DNA from: Pararhizobium polonicum
GTDB taxonomy: Bacteria > Pseudomonadota > Alphaproteobacteria > Rhizobiales > Rhizobiaceae
DNA length: 64,000 bases
Reading direction: 5' to 3'
Assembly (NCBI RefSeq): GCF_001687365.1
Contig: NZ_LGLV01000006.1
Span: 186,001-250,000 of the forward strand
Under the pieces are notes generated by a model. That model was not told where the DNA came from. It saw only the letters and a list, made by a program, of their open reading frames with translations, and did no database searches. Position 1 is the first letter of the stretch, and every line of letters starts with the position of its first letter. A program made the translations under genes and the position numbers. Below, one piece after another: positions 1 through 8,203 of this stretch.

Positions 1-526
1 GGTTGGAAACAACGATGCGCGACGGCCGGTCGCCGTTACGGCGGGCATGCATCATATGCCAGGTGAGCGCGATGGTGGATCCACCCGCGCCGATCGAAAA
101 CAGTTCGGCGCCTGTGCGTTCGAAATATCCGTCTGGCAGAAAGGCGTCGAGTGCCAGTCCCGAAGAGATCGGATCCTTGGCGTGGCAAACGAGCTTGCCG
201 CTTTTCTTGGAGATGCAACTCGTCTCATCCATCAACCGTGCATGCGGATCGATCGTGTCGAACATATCCTTGCAGGCGTTGAAAAGATCGATTTTATGCG
301 TGGTCACCAACGCTCCCAGCGACATGGGGTCGTCGCGGATAAACGCGACGGCCTCCCGGTAGGCGTCGGCATTTGCGTGAAGGGGAAAATCGATGCCCTT
401 TATCGCAGCATCCGTCAGCCCGAGAGAGGCGGCCCATGCGGGAAACACTTTCATGATCGAGCTTTTGCCGGTCGTCACGCCAATGAAATAGAGCGTCGGT
501 CGGTTCGCTGGAGTGTAATCCGTCAT
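1..526 (-). CDS. Shikimate dehydrogenase (AroE)-like oxidoreductase, 3' end cut by window edge
   Basis: The reading frame runs off the left edge; 175 residues are visible. The start at 526 is chosen because GGAGGAG lies 7 bases upstream; another ATG at 533 opens a different, short frame directly against the Shine-Dalgarno. The N-terminal part resembles the AroE substrate-binding domain: a GVTTGKSSIMKVFP segment near residues 16-29 and TTHK at 75-78, where AroE proteins carry the catalytic Lys of their NVTxPHK motif. GAGGS at 146-150 begins the nucleotide-binding fold. Family knowledge: AroE homologues outside the shikimate pathway act in sugar-acid and polyol catabolism. Its place just downstream of a cupin sugar isomerase and divergent from a sugar ABC operon argues for a catabolic rather than biosynthetic role. 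Substrate unknown. Confidence 0.75.
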   Translation of the reverse strand, partial: MTDYTPANRPTLYFIGVTTGKSSIMKVFPAWAASLGLTDAAIKGIDFPLHANADAYREAVAFIRDDPMSLGALVTTHKIDLFNACKDMFDTIDPHARLMDETSCISKKSGKLVCHAKDPISSGLALDAFLPDGYFERTGAELFSIGAGGSTIALTWHMMHARRNGDRPSRIVVSN

Positions 527-548
527 TTTGCATCTCCTCCCGGCGGCT

Positions 549-1175
549 TCACTCAACCTTTGCCATGATGCTGTCGACCAGCGCTTGCGGTCTGATCCGG
601 TAGCCTTTGTTTTCGACCGTTTTCCAGCCGCCCTTGCCGTCGTCAACGATGCGGCTGCGCATGCCGCCGGCCTTGGCGATGATGTCGTAATCCTGGCCTG
701 AATCGGCGGGATAGGAGAAGGTCATCACCAGCGGTTGGCGGCCGACATTGACCGAGCGGTGGATCCAAAAGGGCGGCACGTAGCACATCGTCCTTGGCTT
801 GATCTCGATCGTGCGGATCTGGCCGTCAGGGGACTCCAGCAGCATGACGCCAAGCCCGCTTTCGCCATAGTACATTTCCGGGCGATTGGGGCGCGCATGG
901 ATATGGCCGCGCGTCATGTAGTACTCGTTGCCGATCTTGCCGGGCTCCATGCGCGTGACCCCGATGATGATGTCGCCGAGGTTGCTGGAGGGCTTGTAGT
1001 CGGTGACTTCATAGGCGACCTCATCGCCGCTGCGATCGACAAGCGATGAAAATGCGGCCGAATCTTCGTACAGGCCGTCCAGATCGCGGAATGTTTTCAC
1101 ATATCGGCTGGTGGCTCCCTTCAGCTGACCGGATGAGATGTCGACATATGCGACGCCCGGCTCGAACAAAGGCAT
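549..1175 (-). CDS. Cupin-type phosphoglucose isomerase family protein
   Basis: 208 residues, a single cupin fold of the archaeal-type GPI family (PF06560). The metal ligands are visible as H91-x-H93, E100 and H139, with the same spacing as the His/His/Glu/His set described for Pyrococcus PGI. The surrounding TRGHIHARPNRPEMYYGE segment is the family signature. The enzyme would interconvert an aldose and a ketose phosphate (or a related sugar) using a bound divalent metal in the cytoplasm. It is probably co-transcribed with the AroE-like gene 22 bases downstream and shares a divergent promoter region with the RbsBAC-type transporter, so it most likely isomerises the imported sugar or its phosphate. 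The true substrate need not be glucose-6-phosphate. Confidence 0.85.
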   Translation of the reverse strand: MPLFEPGVAYVDISSGQLKGATSRYVKTFRDLDGLYEDSAAFSSLVDRSGDEVAYEVTDYKPSSNLGDIIIGVTRMEPGKIGNEYYMTRGHIHARPNRPEMYYGESGLGVMLLESPDGQIRTIEIKPRTMCYVPPFWIHRSVNVGRQPLVMTFSYPADSGQDYDIIAKAGGMRSRIVDDGKGGWKTVENKGYRIRPQALVDSIMAKVE

Positions 1176-1434
1176 ATTGTTTGTACTCCCTAAACATTAT
1201 TTGGTAGTAATACTACATAAAATAGAAATGGATGCAAGTCGGAGATCCGAAAATCTGGCGAAGAAAAGCCATTGCAGTGCAAACCTGCGCTATCGCGCCG
1301 CAATATGCGCCGATAATGCGCGTTGAGATCAAATTTTGGGTTGAAATAATCCTTGACGGATTTCCGAAATGTATTTTAACTACATAAAGGAGGCCGAATA
1401 GCTTCCGTTGTCATGGAAATCGGAGGAGAAAACC
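1176..1434. promoter_or_regulatory. Divergent promoter/operator region of the sugar cassette
   Basis: The 10-mer ACTACATAAA occurs twice, at 1212-1221 and 1379-1388. The first copy overlaps the inverted repeat GTAGTA-A-TACTAC (1204-1216), 29 bases from the cupin gene start. The second is part of ATGTA-N7-TACAT (1369-1385). A possible sigma70 promoter for the ABC operon is TTGACG (1353-1358), a 17-base spacer and TTAACT (1376-1381), so the second repeat overlaps the -10. This arrangement fits a repressor that controls both directions. No regulator gene for it is visible in the window. Confidence 0.5.
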
Positions 1435-2403
1435 ATGAAGATCACACTTTCCGGGTGCGTGCTGGCTGTCGCGATGAATGTCGCGGCGTTCGGTGCGGCA
1501 AATGCCGCCGACTGCAAGGTCGGCATCGCCATGTATACGCTTGGAGCACCCTATTTTGCCGCACAGGTTGCTGCTGCTGAGGACCAGGCCAAGAAAGCCG
1601 GTTGCGAGGTCACCAGTGCCGACGGCCAGAACGATATGGCAAAGCAGATCGCCGATGTGGAGGACATGGTTGCCAAGGGCGTCAATCTGCTGATCCTCAA
1701 TCCGCGCGATCCGGAAGGTCTGGTTGCCGCAGCCGACGCTGCAACCGCCGCGGGCGTCAAGGTGGTCGTGATGGATTCCTCAATCAGCACGAAGGCGAAC
1801 GTCATCAGCCAGGTTCGTTCGTCCAACGACCAGAACGGCTATCTCGTTGGCCAATGGCTTGCCAACAGCATGAAAGGCAAGCCGATGAAGATTATTCTGC
1901 TCTCGGGTGACAAGGGTAACGAGGTGGGCCGCGACCGGCGTCTCGGCGTGTTCAAGGGGCTGGTCGAAGGGCAGCTCGTGAATGATGGCAAGGTCAGTTT
2001 CGAAGTCGTCGGACAGGGCTGGGGTGGCTGGTCGAATGAGGGCGGCCTTGCTGCCATGGAGGACTTGTTGACCGCCCATCCGGATGCCAACGTCGTGCTT
2101 GGCGAGAATGACTCGATGGTTCTTGGCGCCATGAAGGCTCTCGAAGCACAGGGGAAGACCGACGTGCTGGCGCTCGCTGCAGCCGACGGCCAGAAGGAAG
2201 CGCTTGCGCTGATCAAAGATGGCAAATACGGCGCGACCGGTCTCAATGATCCCGATCTCGTGGCGCGCACGGCCGTCGATATCGGCCTCAAGGCTGTCAA
2301 GGGTGAACTGGGTGCGGACTTTCCGAAGCTCGACCTGACGACGCCCGCGGTCATCACCAAGGAGAACGTCGACAAGTTCTACCGCGCCGACGCTGTCTTT
2401 TGA
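1435..2403 (+). CDS. Sugar ABC transporter periplasmic binding protein (RbsB-like)
   Basis: 322 residues. Start 1435 is preferred over an upstream TTG at 1408: CGGAGGAGAAAACC precedes it and it begins a clean signal peptide (MKITLSGC... to ANAA, cleavage before DCKVGI). The mature part is a Peripla_BP_4 (ribose/galactose-type) binding protein with the usual GIAMYTLGAPYF first strand, the ADxxD-like DPEGLVAAADAAT region and a C-terminal hinge. It captures a monosaccharide or polyol in the periplasm for the two following genes. First gene of the rightward operon, directly behind the operator region. The exact sugar cannot be told from the sequence. Confidence 0.92.
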   Translation: MKITLSGCVLAVAMNVAAFGAANAADCKVGIAMYTLGAPYFAAQVAAAEDQAKKAGCEVTSADGQNDMAKQIADVEDMVAKGVNLLILNPRDPEGLVAAADAATAAGVKVVVMDSSISTKANVISQVRSSNDQNGYLVGQWLANSMKGKPMKIILLSGDKGNEVGRDRRLGVFKGLVEGQLVNDGKVSFEVVGQGWGGWSNEGGLAAMEDLLTAHPDANVVLGENDSMVLGAMKALEAQGKTDVLALAAADGQKEALALIKDGKYGATGLNDPDLVARTAVDIGLKAVKGELGADFPKLDLTTPAVITKENVDKFYRADAVF

Positions 2404-2547
2404 GTCTTTTCCGCGCGTTACGACACGAATGCATGTCGCCTGAAAACGCATAAGGCGGCTTGCATCAAGACCAAGGACTGAAGGCGCATCGCATAAATCC
2501 GTTGAAACGCGCTGCGCCTCAAGTCGCCATGTGTCCGGAGAGCCACG

Positions 2548-4056
2548 TTGACCGAACTCGTCAAACTCAAGTCGATCTCCAAATCATTTGGAGGCATCCA
2601 CGCGTTGAGATCGGTAGATTTCGATGTCCGGTCCGGCGAGGTTCATGCGCTTCTCGGCGAGAACGGTGCAGGAAAATCCACCTTGATGCGTGTTCTGGGC
2701 GGTGAAATGAACCCCAGTCAAGGTGAAGTCGTCATCGCCGGCAGGCCTGTGGTCTATCGCGATCCGCGCGCCGCGCGCGCGCTTGGCATTGTCGTCATCC
2801 ACCAGGAACTGGCGCTGGCGCCGGACCTGACAGTGGCGGAGAACATTTTTCTCGGTGAATTGCCGGGTGTCATTTCTCATTCCAGTCTGCGTAAGCGTGC
2901 CAAGGACCTGATCGACCGGTTGGGTTTCACGATCGATCCCGGCCGGACAGTGGGGGCCTTGGCCGTCGCGCATCAGCAGGTGGTCGAAATCGCCAAGGCC
3001 CTGTCGCAAGAGATCAAGATCATCGTTTTTGACGAGCCTACCGCCGTGCTTGGCGCGCAGGATGCGATGAAGTTGCATCAGATCATCCGCGGCCTGCGCG
3101 ATCGCGGCGTCGGTGTCGTCTACATTTCCCACCGCCTCGACGAGGTTTTTGACATCGCCGATCGGATGACGGTCCTGAAGGATGGCCAGAAGGTTGGAAC
3201 CGTTGCGACTGGCGACGTAAAGGTCGACGATATTATCCGCATGATGGTCGGCCGGCCGATTGCCACGATGTTTCCCGAGAGAGCGAAACGCATCATCGGT
3301 GCGGAACTGCTGAAGGTGGAAAATCTCAATGCTGGGCGGATGGTGCGGGACGTCAGTTTTTCCGTGCGCGCAGGCGAGATCGTCGGTCTGGGCGGTCTCA
3401 TCGGCTCGGGCCGGACAGAGGTTGCGCGCGTGATCTTCGGTGCCGATCCTTTGGAGAGCGGCACGATCACGCTCAAAGGCAAGGTTTTGAAGCCGCGGTC
3501 CCCCAGCGATGCCGTGAAAGCCGGAATCGGGCTGGTGCCGGAAGATCGCAAGCATCAGGGCGTTATTCTCGACAAGCCGATCCGCGTCAATGCCACGATG
3601 GCCAGGATGTCCTCGGTGGTCAACGCGTTCGGCTTCCTCAAACAGGGTAAAGAGCGGACTGATGTCGCCACGCTGGGCAAGAGTCTGCGCCTGAAGGCCT
3701 CCAGCGTCGATGCGACTGTATCGAGCCTGTCGGGCGGCAACCAGCAGAAGGTGGTTCTCGCCAAATGGTTTCACGCCGATGGCGACGTGATCATTCTCGA
3801 CGAGCCGACACGTGGCGTCGACGTCGGTGCCAAGACTGAAATCTATGCGCTGGTCAACAAACTCGCCGAGGATGGCAAGGCCGTGCTGGTGATCTCGTCG
3901 GAGCACCAGGAATTGTTCGGTCTTTGCGACCGGGTCATCGCCATGGGGCAGGGCCGGATCCGTGGCGAGCTGGTGCCGCAAGACTACAATGAAGAAAACC
4001 TGCTTGGCCTGTCGATGACGGGCGGAACCATAACCGCAAATCAGGGTAGCCGCTGA
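2548..4056 (+). CDS. Sugar ABC transporter ATPase with two nucleotide-binding domains (RbsA/XylG-like)
   Basis: 502 residues, the normal length for RbsA/MglA-type fused ATPases. The first domain has Walker A GENGAGKST at 37-45 and Walker B IIVFDEPTA. The second has a degenerate Walker A (GLIGSGRTE) and an intact LSGGNQQKV signature with ILDEPTRGVD, typical of the family. The start is TTG at 2548 with GGAG upstream. Its stop (TGA 4054-4056) overlaps the permease ATG by one base, indicating translational coupling. It energises sugar uptake at the cytoplasmic face of the membrane. Confidence 0.93.
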   Translation: MTELVKLKSISKSFGGIHALRSVDFDVRSGEVHALLGENGAGKSTLMRVLGGEMNPSQGEVVIAGRPVVYRDPRAARALGIVVIHQELALAPDLTVAENIFLGELPGVISHSSLRKRAKDLIDRLGFTIDPGRTVGALAVAHQQVVEIAKALSQEIKIIVFDEPTAVLGAQDAMKLHQIIRGLRDRGVGVVYISHRLDEVFDIADRMTVLKDGQKVGTVATGDVKVDDIIRMMVGRPIATMFPERAKRIIGAELLKVENLNAGRMVRDVSFSVRAGEIVGLGGLIGSGRTEVARVIFGADPLESGTITLKGKVLKPRSPSDAVKAGIGLVPEDRKHQGVILDKPIRVNATMARMSSVVNAFGFLKQGKERTDVATLGKSLRLKASSVDATVSSLSGGNQQKVVLAKWFHADGDVIILDEPTRGVDVGAKTEIYALVNKLAEDGKAVLVISSEHQELFGLCDRVIAMGQGRIRGELVPQDYNEENLLGLSMTGGTITANQGSR

Positions 4057-5051
4057 TGACCATCACAACAGATTCAGTTCCGAAACCGGAAGATAAGCGA
4101 TCCGTCGATATCCGCGTTGTCGTCCAGCGTTTCGGCACCCTGGCGATTTTTCTGGTGCTCGTCATCGTTGCCACGCTGTGGTCCGACAGTTTCATGAGCC
4201 GCGGCAATATCCTCAACGTGCTGCGCCAGGTCGCTTCGGGCGCCGGCATCATGGCGGTGGGCATGCTGTTCGTGATCCTGACGCGTGGCATCGATCTTTC
4301 GGTCGGCTCGATCATGGCACTGGGCTCTGTACTGACAGGCTATTTTTGTACGATCTCCGGTTTCGGCACGCTTCCAACCATTTTGCTTGTGTTGTTGTCT
4401 GGAGCGGTTTGCGGACTGGTGACGGGCGGCTTCATCGCCTATCTCAGGTTGCCGTCTTTCGTGATGTCGCTGGCTATGATGGCGATTGCGCGCGGACTGT
4501 CGCTGATCATTTCCGAGGGGCGACCGATCCCGCTGGGCGAGGCGGGGGACGCTTTCAGCCGGTTTGGCTCGGGCTTCCTGTTTGGAATTCCGCAACCGGT
4601 GCTCCTGATGTTCGCGGTGTTCATTGTCGGCGGCGTGGTGCTGAATTTCACCCGGTTCGGGCGCCTGGTCACGGCAATCGGCTCAAACGAAGAGGCGGTC
4701 CGCCTTTCCGGCATCGCCGTGCCGCGCTACATTCTGGCGGTCTACATGATTTCCGGCGTGCTTGCGGCAGTAGCGGGTATCATCTCGTCCAGCCGCACCG
4801 GCGTCGGATCGGCCCAGGTCGGCGTCGGCGCCGAACTTAATGTCATTGCGGCTGTCGTTATCGGCGGTGCAAGCCTGATGGGTGGCAAGGGTGGCGTGAT
4901 CAACACGCTGCTGGGTGCGCTCGTCATGGGCATTATCGCCAATATCATGAACCTTGCCGGCGTGCCTGGCTATCATCAGCAGGTCTACATGGGCGCCATC
5001 ATCGTTATTGCCATGCTCCTGCAATACAGCACCGGCTCGCTGAAGCGCTAA
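4056..5051 (+). CDS. Sugar ABC transporter permease (RbsC-like)
   Basis: 331 residues, strongly hydrophobic with about ten membrane spans, of the BPD_transp_2 family. The hallmark GIDLSVGSIMALGS segment and a GGASLMGGKG-type loop near the C terminus are present. It starts inside the stop codon of the ATPase gene and is followed 17 bases after its end by the kinase gene, so transporter and kinase form one operon. It makes the inner-membrane channel of the RbsBAC-type importer. Confidence 0.93.
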   Translation: MTITTDSVPKPEDKRSVDIRVVVQRFGTLAIFLVLVIVATLWSDSFMSRGNILNVLRQVASGAGIMAVGMLFVILTRGIDLSVGSIMALGSVLTGYFCTISGFGTLPTILLVLLSGAVCGLVTGGFIAYLRLPSFVMSLAMMAIARGLSLIISEGRPIPLGEAGDAFSRFGSGFLFGIPQPVLLMFAVFIVGGVVLNFTRFGRLVTAIGSNEEAVRLSGIAVPRYILAVYMISGVLAAVAGIISSSRTGVGSAQVGVGAELNVIAAVVIGGASLMGGKGGVINTLLGALVMGIIANIMNLAGVPGYHQQVYMGAIIVIAMLLQYSTGSLKR

Positions 5052-5068
5052 GAGTGAGGGAATACCCC

Positions 5069-6589
5069 ATGACCTCCGCCCTCACTCTTGCCATCGATGT
5101 CGGAACCGGTAGCGTTCGCGCAGCCCTCGTCGACAGCAACGGCCAGATCGTCACCATCGCCGCGCGCGAACATGATCAGATCGTGCCGCGTTTCGGCTGG
5201 GCCGAGCAACGGCCGGTCGATTGGTGGGCAGGCGTCGTCGCTACGATCCGCGCGGCGCTTGCGGACGTGCCGGATGCAAGGGCACGCATTTCCGTCGTCG
5301 TCGCCTGCGGCCAGATGCATGGAACGGTTCTGGTCGATGGCGACGGAAACCTTACCCGTGATCGGGTGCCGCTCTGGAACGACAAGCGCACGATCGACCT
5401 CGTGCGCGACTTCGAACGGGCGAACGCACCGGACACCTATCTCTCGCAAAGCGGTAATCCGCCGACGCCGGCTTGGCCTGGCTTCAAGCTGGCATGGCTG
5501 CGCGACAACGATCCGCGAGCCTATGCGCGCACGGCTTTCGTGATCATGCCGAAGGACTATATCAACCTACGGCTGACCGGTGAAATTGCCATGGATGAAG
5601 GCGATGCCTCGTGCTCGTTCCTGATGAATCCGACAACGCGCTCCTGGTCGCCGGACATGGTGGAACGGCTGGGGCTTGATGCAACGAAACTGCCGCCGAT
5701 CCGCAATCCGCTTGATGTTCTGGGAGCGGTCACGCAGGCCACGGCGCTTGAGACCGGCCTTCTGGCCGGCACACCTGTGCTGGTGGGCGGGGCTGATTAT
5801 CCCGTCGCACTTCTCGGCTCTGGCACCTGCCGGCCCGGTCTGGTCTCCGACGTCACCGGCACGTCTTGTATTCTGACACTGATCGCGCCTGCGCCGCTTC
5901 TCGATCCCGACATTTCCAATGTTGCGACGGTCGAGGGCAATTGGGGGCCGTTTGCGCTGCTGGAAAGCGGCGGGGACGCCATGCGCTGGTCACGCCGGGC
6001 GCTGCATGAGGGCAAGGAGAGCTATGACCAACTCGTGGCACGCGCCGCGGAAGCACCGGTGGGTTCCGACGGCCTGTTTTTCCTGCCGTTCCTGACCGGA
6101 GAACGACTGGGGGCGCATCGCAATGCACGCGCCCAGTTCTTCGGCCTGGGGGCGGCCCATACCCTGTCGCATATCAACCGGGCGATTCTCGAAGGGGTGG
6201 CCTTTGCCGGTGCCCGTCATCTCCGGATCATGGAGAAGGCATCGGGGCAGACAATCGAGCGCGTCATCGCCTCGGGCGGTGGCGCCAAGACCGAGCTCTG
6301 GCTGCGCATCAAGGCAAGCATTTACGGGGTGCCGATCGTCGTGCCGGAGGAGCAGGAATGCGGCATTCTGGGCTGTGCCGTCCTGGGAGCGGTCGCCACC
6401 GACCGATTCTCGTCGCTGGAGGAAGCTGTGGCCGCCATTGTCCGCCATGCCGACGAGATCAAGCCGGATCCGGCATGGCAGGACAAATATCGTCGGATGC
6501 AGCCAATTTTCGACACGCTCTATTTCAACAGCCAGTCGCTTTATGCCGCGCTCGACGCGCTGGCGGAAACACCCTTGCGGGGAAAGTAA
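5069..6589 (+). CDS. FGGY-family carbohydrate kinase (xylulokinase-like)
   Basis: 506 residues from the ATG at 5069, preferred over GTG 5054 because GAGGG lies about 8 bases upstream and the protein then begins with the conserved N-terminal motif (LAIDVGTGSVRAAL). The segment GQMHGTVLVDGDG resembles xylulokinases. The C-terminal ATP-binding part is visible as IASGGGAKTELW. The enzyme would phosphorylate the incoming sugar, or the ketose made from it by the dehydrogenases downstream. Seen: FGGY fold and operon position. Inferred: a pentulose-like or tetrulose-like substrate. Confidence 0.88.
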   Translation: MTSALTLAIDVGTGSVRAALVDSNGQIVTIAAREHDQIVPRFGWAEQRPVDWWAGVVATIRAALADVPDARARISVVVACGQMHGTVLVDGDGNLTRDRVPLWNDKRTIDLVRDFERANAPDTYLSQSGNPPTPAWPGFKLAWLRDNDPRAYARTAFVIMPKDYINLRLTGEIAMDEGDASCSFLMNPTTRSWSPDMVERLGLDATKLPPIRNPLDVLGAVTQATALETGLLAGTPVLVGGADYPVALLGSGTCRPGLVSDVTGTSCILTLIAPAPLLDPDISNVATVEGNWGPFALLESGGDAMRWSRRALHEGKESYDQLVARAAEAPVGSDGLFFLPFLTGERLGAHRNARAQFFGLGAAHTLSHINRAILEGVAFAGARHLRIMEKASGQTIERVIASGGGAKTELWLRIKASIYGVPIVVPEEQECGILGCAVLGAVATDRFSSLEEAVAAIVRHADEIKPDPAWQDKYRRMQPIFDTLYFNSQSLYAALDALAETPLRGK

Positions 6590-6596
6590 GCCATCC

Positions 6597-7370
6597 ATGT
6601 ATCTCGAACTTTTCAGCCTTCATGGGAAAACCGCGGTTATCACGGGCGCTGCACGCGGGATCGGTTTTGCAGCAGCCGATGCGCTGAGCGAGGCTGGCGC
6701 CAGAGTCGTCATTACTGACATGAACGGCGAGGCGGCTGCCGCGGCCGCGGCCGAACTGAGCGCCAAGGGGCGTGAGATCGACAGCGCCGTCCTTGACGTC
6801 ACCGACCCGCGCGCGGTCGAGGCCGTGCATGCGGCGATGACGGCCAAGCACGGGCGCATCGATATCCTCGTCAACAACGCCGGTATCGCGATCTCCAACC
6901 GTCCGGCCGAAACTATGGACGATCCGACTTGGCTGAAGGTCATCGACGTCAATCTCAATGGCGTCTTCTGGTGCTGCCGAACCTTCGGCAAGGCCATGAT
7001 CGACCAGGGTGGCGGCACTATCGTCAATGTCGGTTCGATGTCCGCCGATATCGTCAACCGACCGCAGGAACAGGCGCAATACAACGCCTCGAAGGCTGGC
7101 GTGCACCATCTGACACGCTCGTTGGCAGCCGAATGGGCCACCCGCAACATCCGCGTCAATGCGGTCGCACCGACCTATATCGAAACGGAACTCACCCGCT
7201 ACGTCTACGACGATCCCGAAATGATGAAGCACTGGGTCGGCAACACGCCCATGAAGCGCATGGGGCAGCCGCCGGAGATCGCCGCCGTCATCCTGTTCCT
7301 GGCGTCAGAAGCGTCGAGCCTGATGACGGGTTCGATCGTCGCCGCCGATGGTGGCTATACGGTCTGGTAG
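6597..7370 (+). CDS. Short-chain dehydrogenase/reductase (NAD-type)
   Basis: 257 residues from ATG 6597, just 7 bases after the kinase stop. Classical SDR motifs: TGAARGIG (16-23), NNAG (93-96), catalytic Ser147, Tyr162 and Lys166 (YNASK). An Asp at the end of the second beta strand (D41 in ITDMNG) predicts a preference for NAD over NADP. In this operon it most likely oxidises a polyol to the ketose or sugar-alcohol intermediate used by the kinase. It is only distantly similar to the second SDR next to it, so the pair probably performs different steps or acts on different stereoisomers. Confidence 0.9.
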   Translation: MYLELFSLHGKTAVITGAARGIGFAAADALSEAGARVVITDMNGEAAAAAAAELSAKGREIDSAVLDVTDPRAVEAVHAAMTAKHGRIDILVNNAGIAISNRPAETMDDPTWLKVIDVNLNGVFWCCRTFGKAMIDQGGGTIVNVGSMSADIVNRPQEQAQYNASKAGVHHLTRSLAAEWATRNIRVNAVAPTYIETELTRYVYDDPEMMKHWVGNTPMKRMGQPPEIAAVILFLASEASSLMTGSIVAADGGYTVW

Positions 7371-7413
7371 AGCGGCCGGGTTGACGGGAGACACAATGTC
7401 AGGAGGAAGAGAC

Positions 7414-8172
7414 ATGCAAGCCATATTGGACACGTTCCGCAAGGATCTCTACGCAGGCCAGACAGTGCTGGTCTCCGGTGCTACCAGCGGCATCGGGCTA
7501 GCCATCGCTCAAGGCTTTGCCGGCATGGGCGCCACGGTCGTGGCAACCGGAACGTCGCAGGAGAAAATCGATCGAGCCCGCAACGACCCGGCGCTCTTGG
7601 CAATCCGCTTCGAGCGGCTGGATGTCAGAGACCGGTCTGCGATCGATGCGTTCGTGCCGTCGCTCGGGTCTCTCTCGGTGCTGGTCAACGCTGCCGGCAT
7701 CGTCAAGCCGGACGCGGAGTTCAGCGAGGATGCCTATATGGAGGTGATCGACGTCAACATGAACAGCGCCATGCGGCTGGCCATGGCGTCGCATCCGCTG
7801 TTGAAAGCCTCGAAGGGCGCGATTATCAATACGGCCTCGATGCTGTCTTATCTGGCAGACGACCGTGTGCCTGCCTATTGCGCGTCGAAGACCGGTATCG
7901 TCGGTCTGACGCGCGCTCTGGCCCATAAGTTCGGGCCGGACGGCATCCGCGTCAATGCGATTGCGCCTGGCTATCACAAGACCGCCATGACGCAGGATAT
8001 CTGGTCAGTTCCGGAATTGGCGGGCAAAATCGAACGCCGGACGGCTATGAAGCGCTGGGGCACGGTCGAAGATCTCGTGGGAACGTGCTTGTTTCTTGCG
8101 TCTCCCGCCGCCCTCTACGTCACAGGAACGACGCTGCCGGTCGATGGCGGTTATGTGAATGGCGGCTGGTAA
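7414..8172 (+). CDS. Short-chain dehydrogenase/reductase
   Basis: 252 residues. The start at 7414 is chosen because AGGAGG sits 7 bases upstream; an in-frame ATG at 7396 is a weaker option. SDR motifs: GATSGIG (22-28), NAAG (92-95), Ser142, Tyr155 and Lys159 (YCASK). There is no acidic residue in the usual place after the second strand (ATGTSQEK), so cofactor preference may differ from the SDR before it. It is followed by the GldA-like gene and belongs to the same sugar/polyol operon. Confidence 0.9.
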   Translation: MQAILDTFRKDLYAGQTVLVSGATSGIGLAIAQGFAGMGATVVATGTSQEKIDRARNDPALLAIRFERLDVRDRSAIDAFVPSLGSLSVLVNAAGIVKPDAEFSEDAYMEVIDVNMNSAMRLAMASHPLLKASKGAIINTASMLSYLADDRVPAYCASKTGIVGLTRALAHKFGPDGIRVNAIAPGYHKTAMTQDIWSVPELAGKIERRTAMKRWGTVEDLVGTCLFLASPAALYVTGTTLPVDGGYVNGGW

Positions 8173-8203
8173 GGCACTGGTGGGCAGCACGAGGAGAGAG
8201 CAT

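Noticed and set aside
294-533. A leftward frame starting at ATG 533
   Set aside because: Its ATG touches the Shine-Dalgarno, and the overlapping frame from ATG 526 gives a clear AroE-like protein running off the window edge.
2584-3981. A 465-codon open frame on the minus strand
   Set aside because: Antisense shadow of the RbsA-like ATPase gene.
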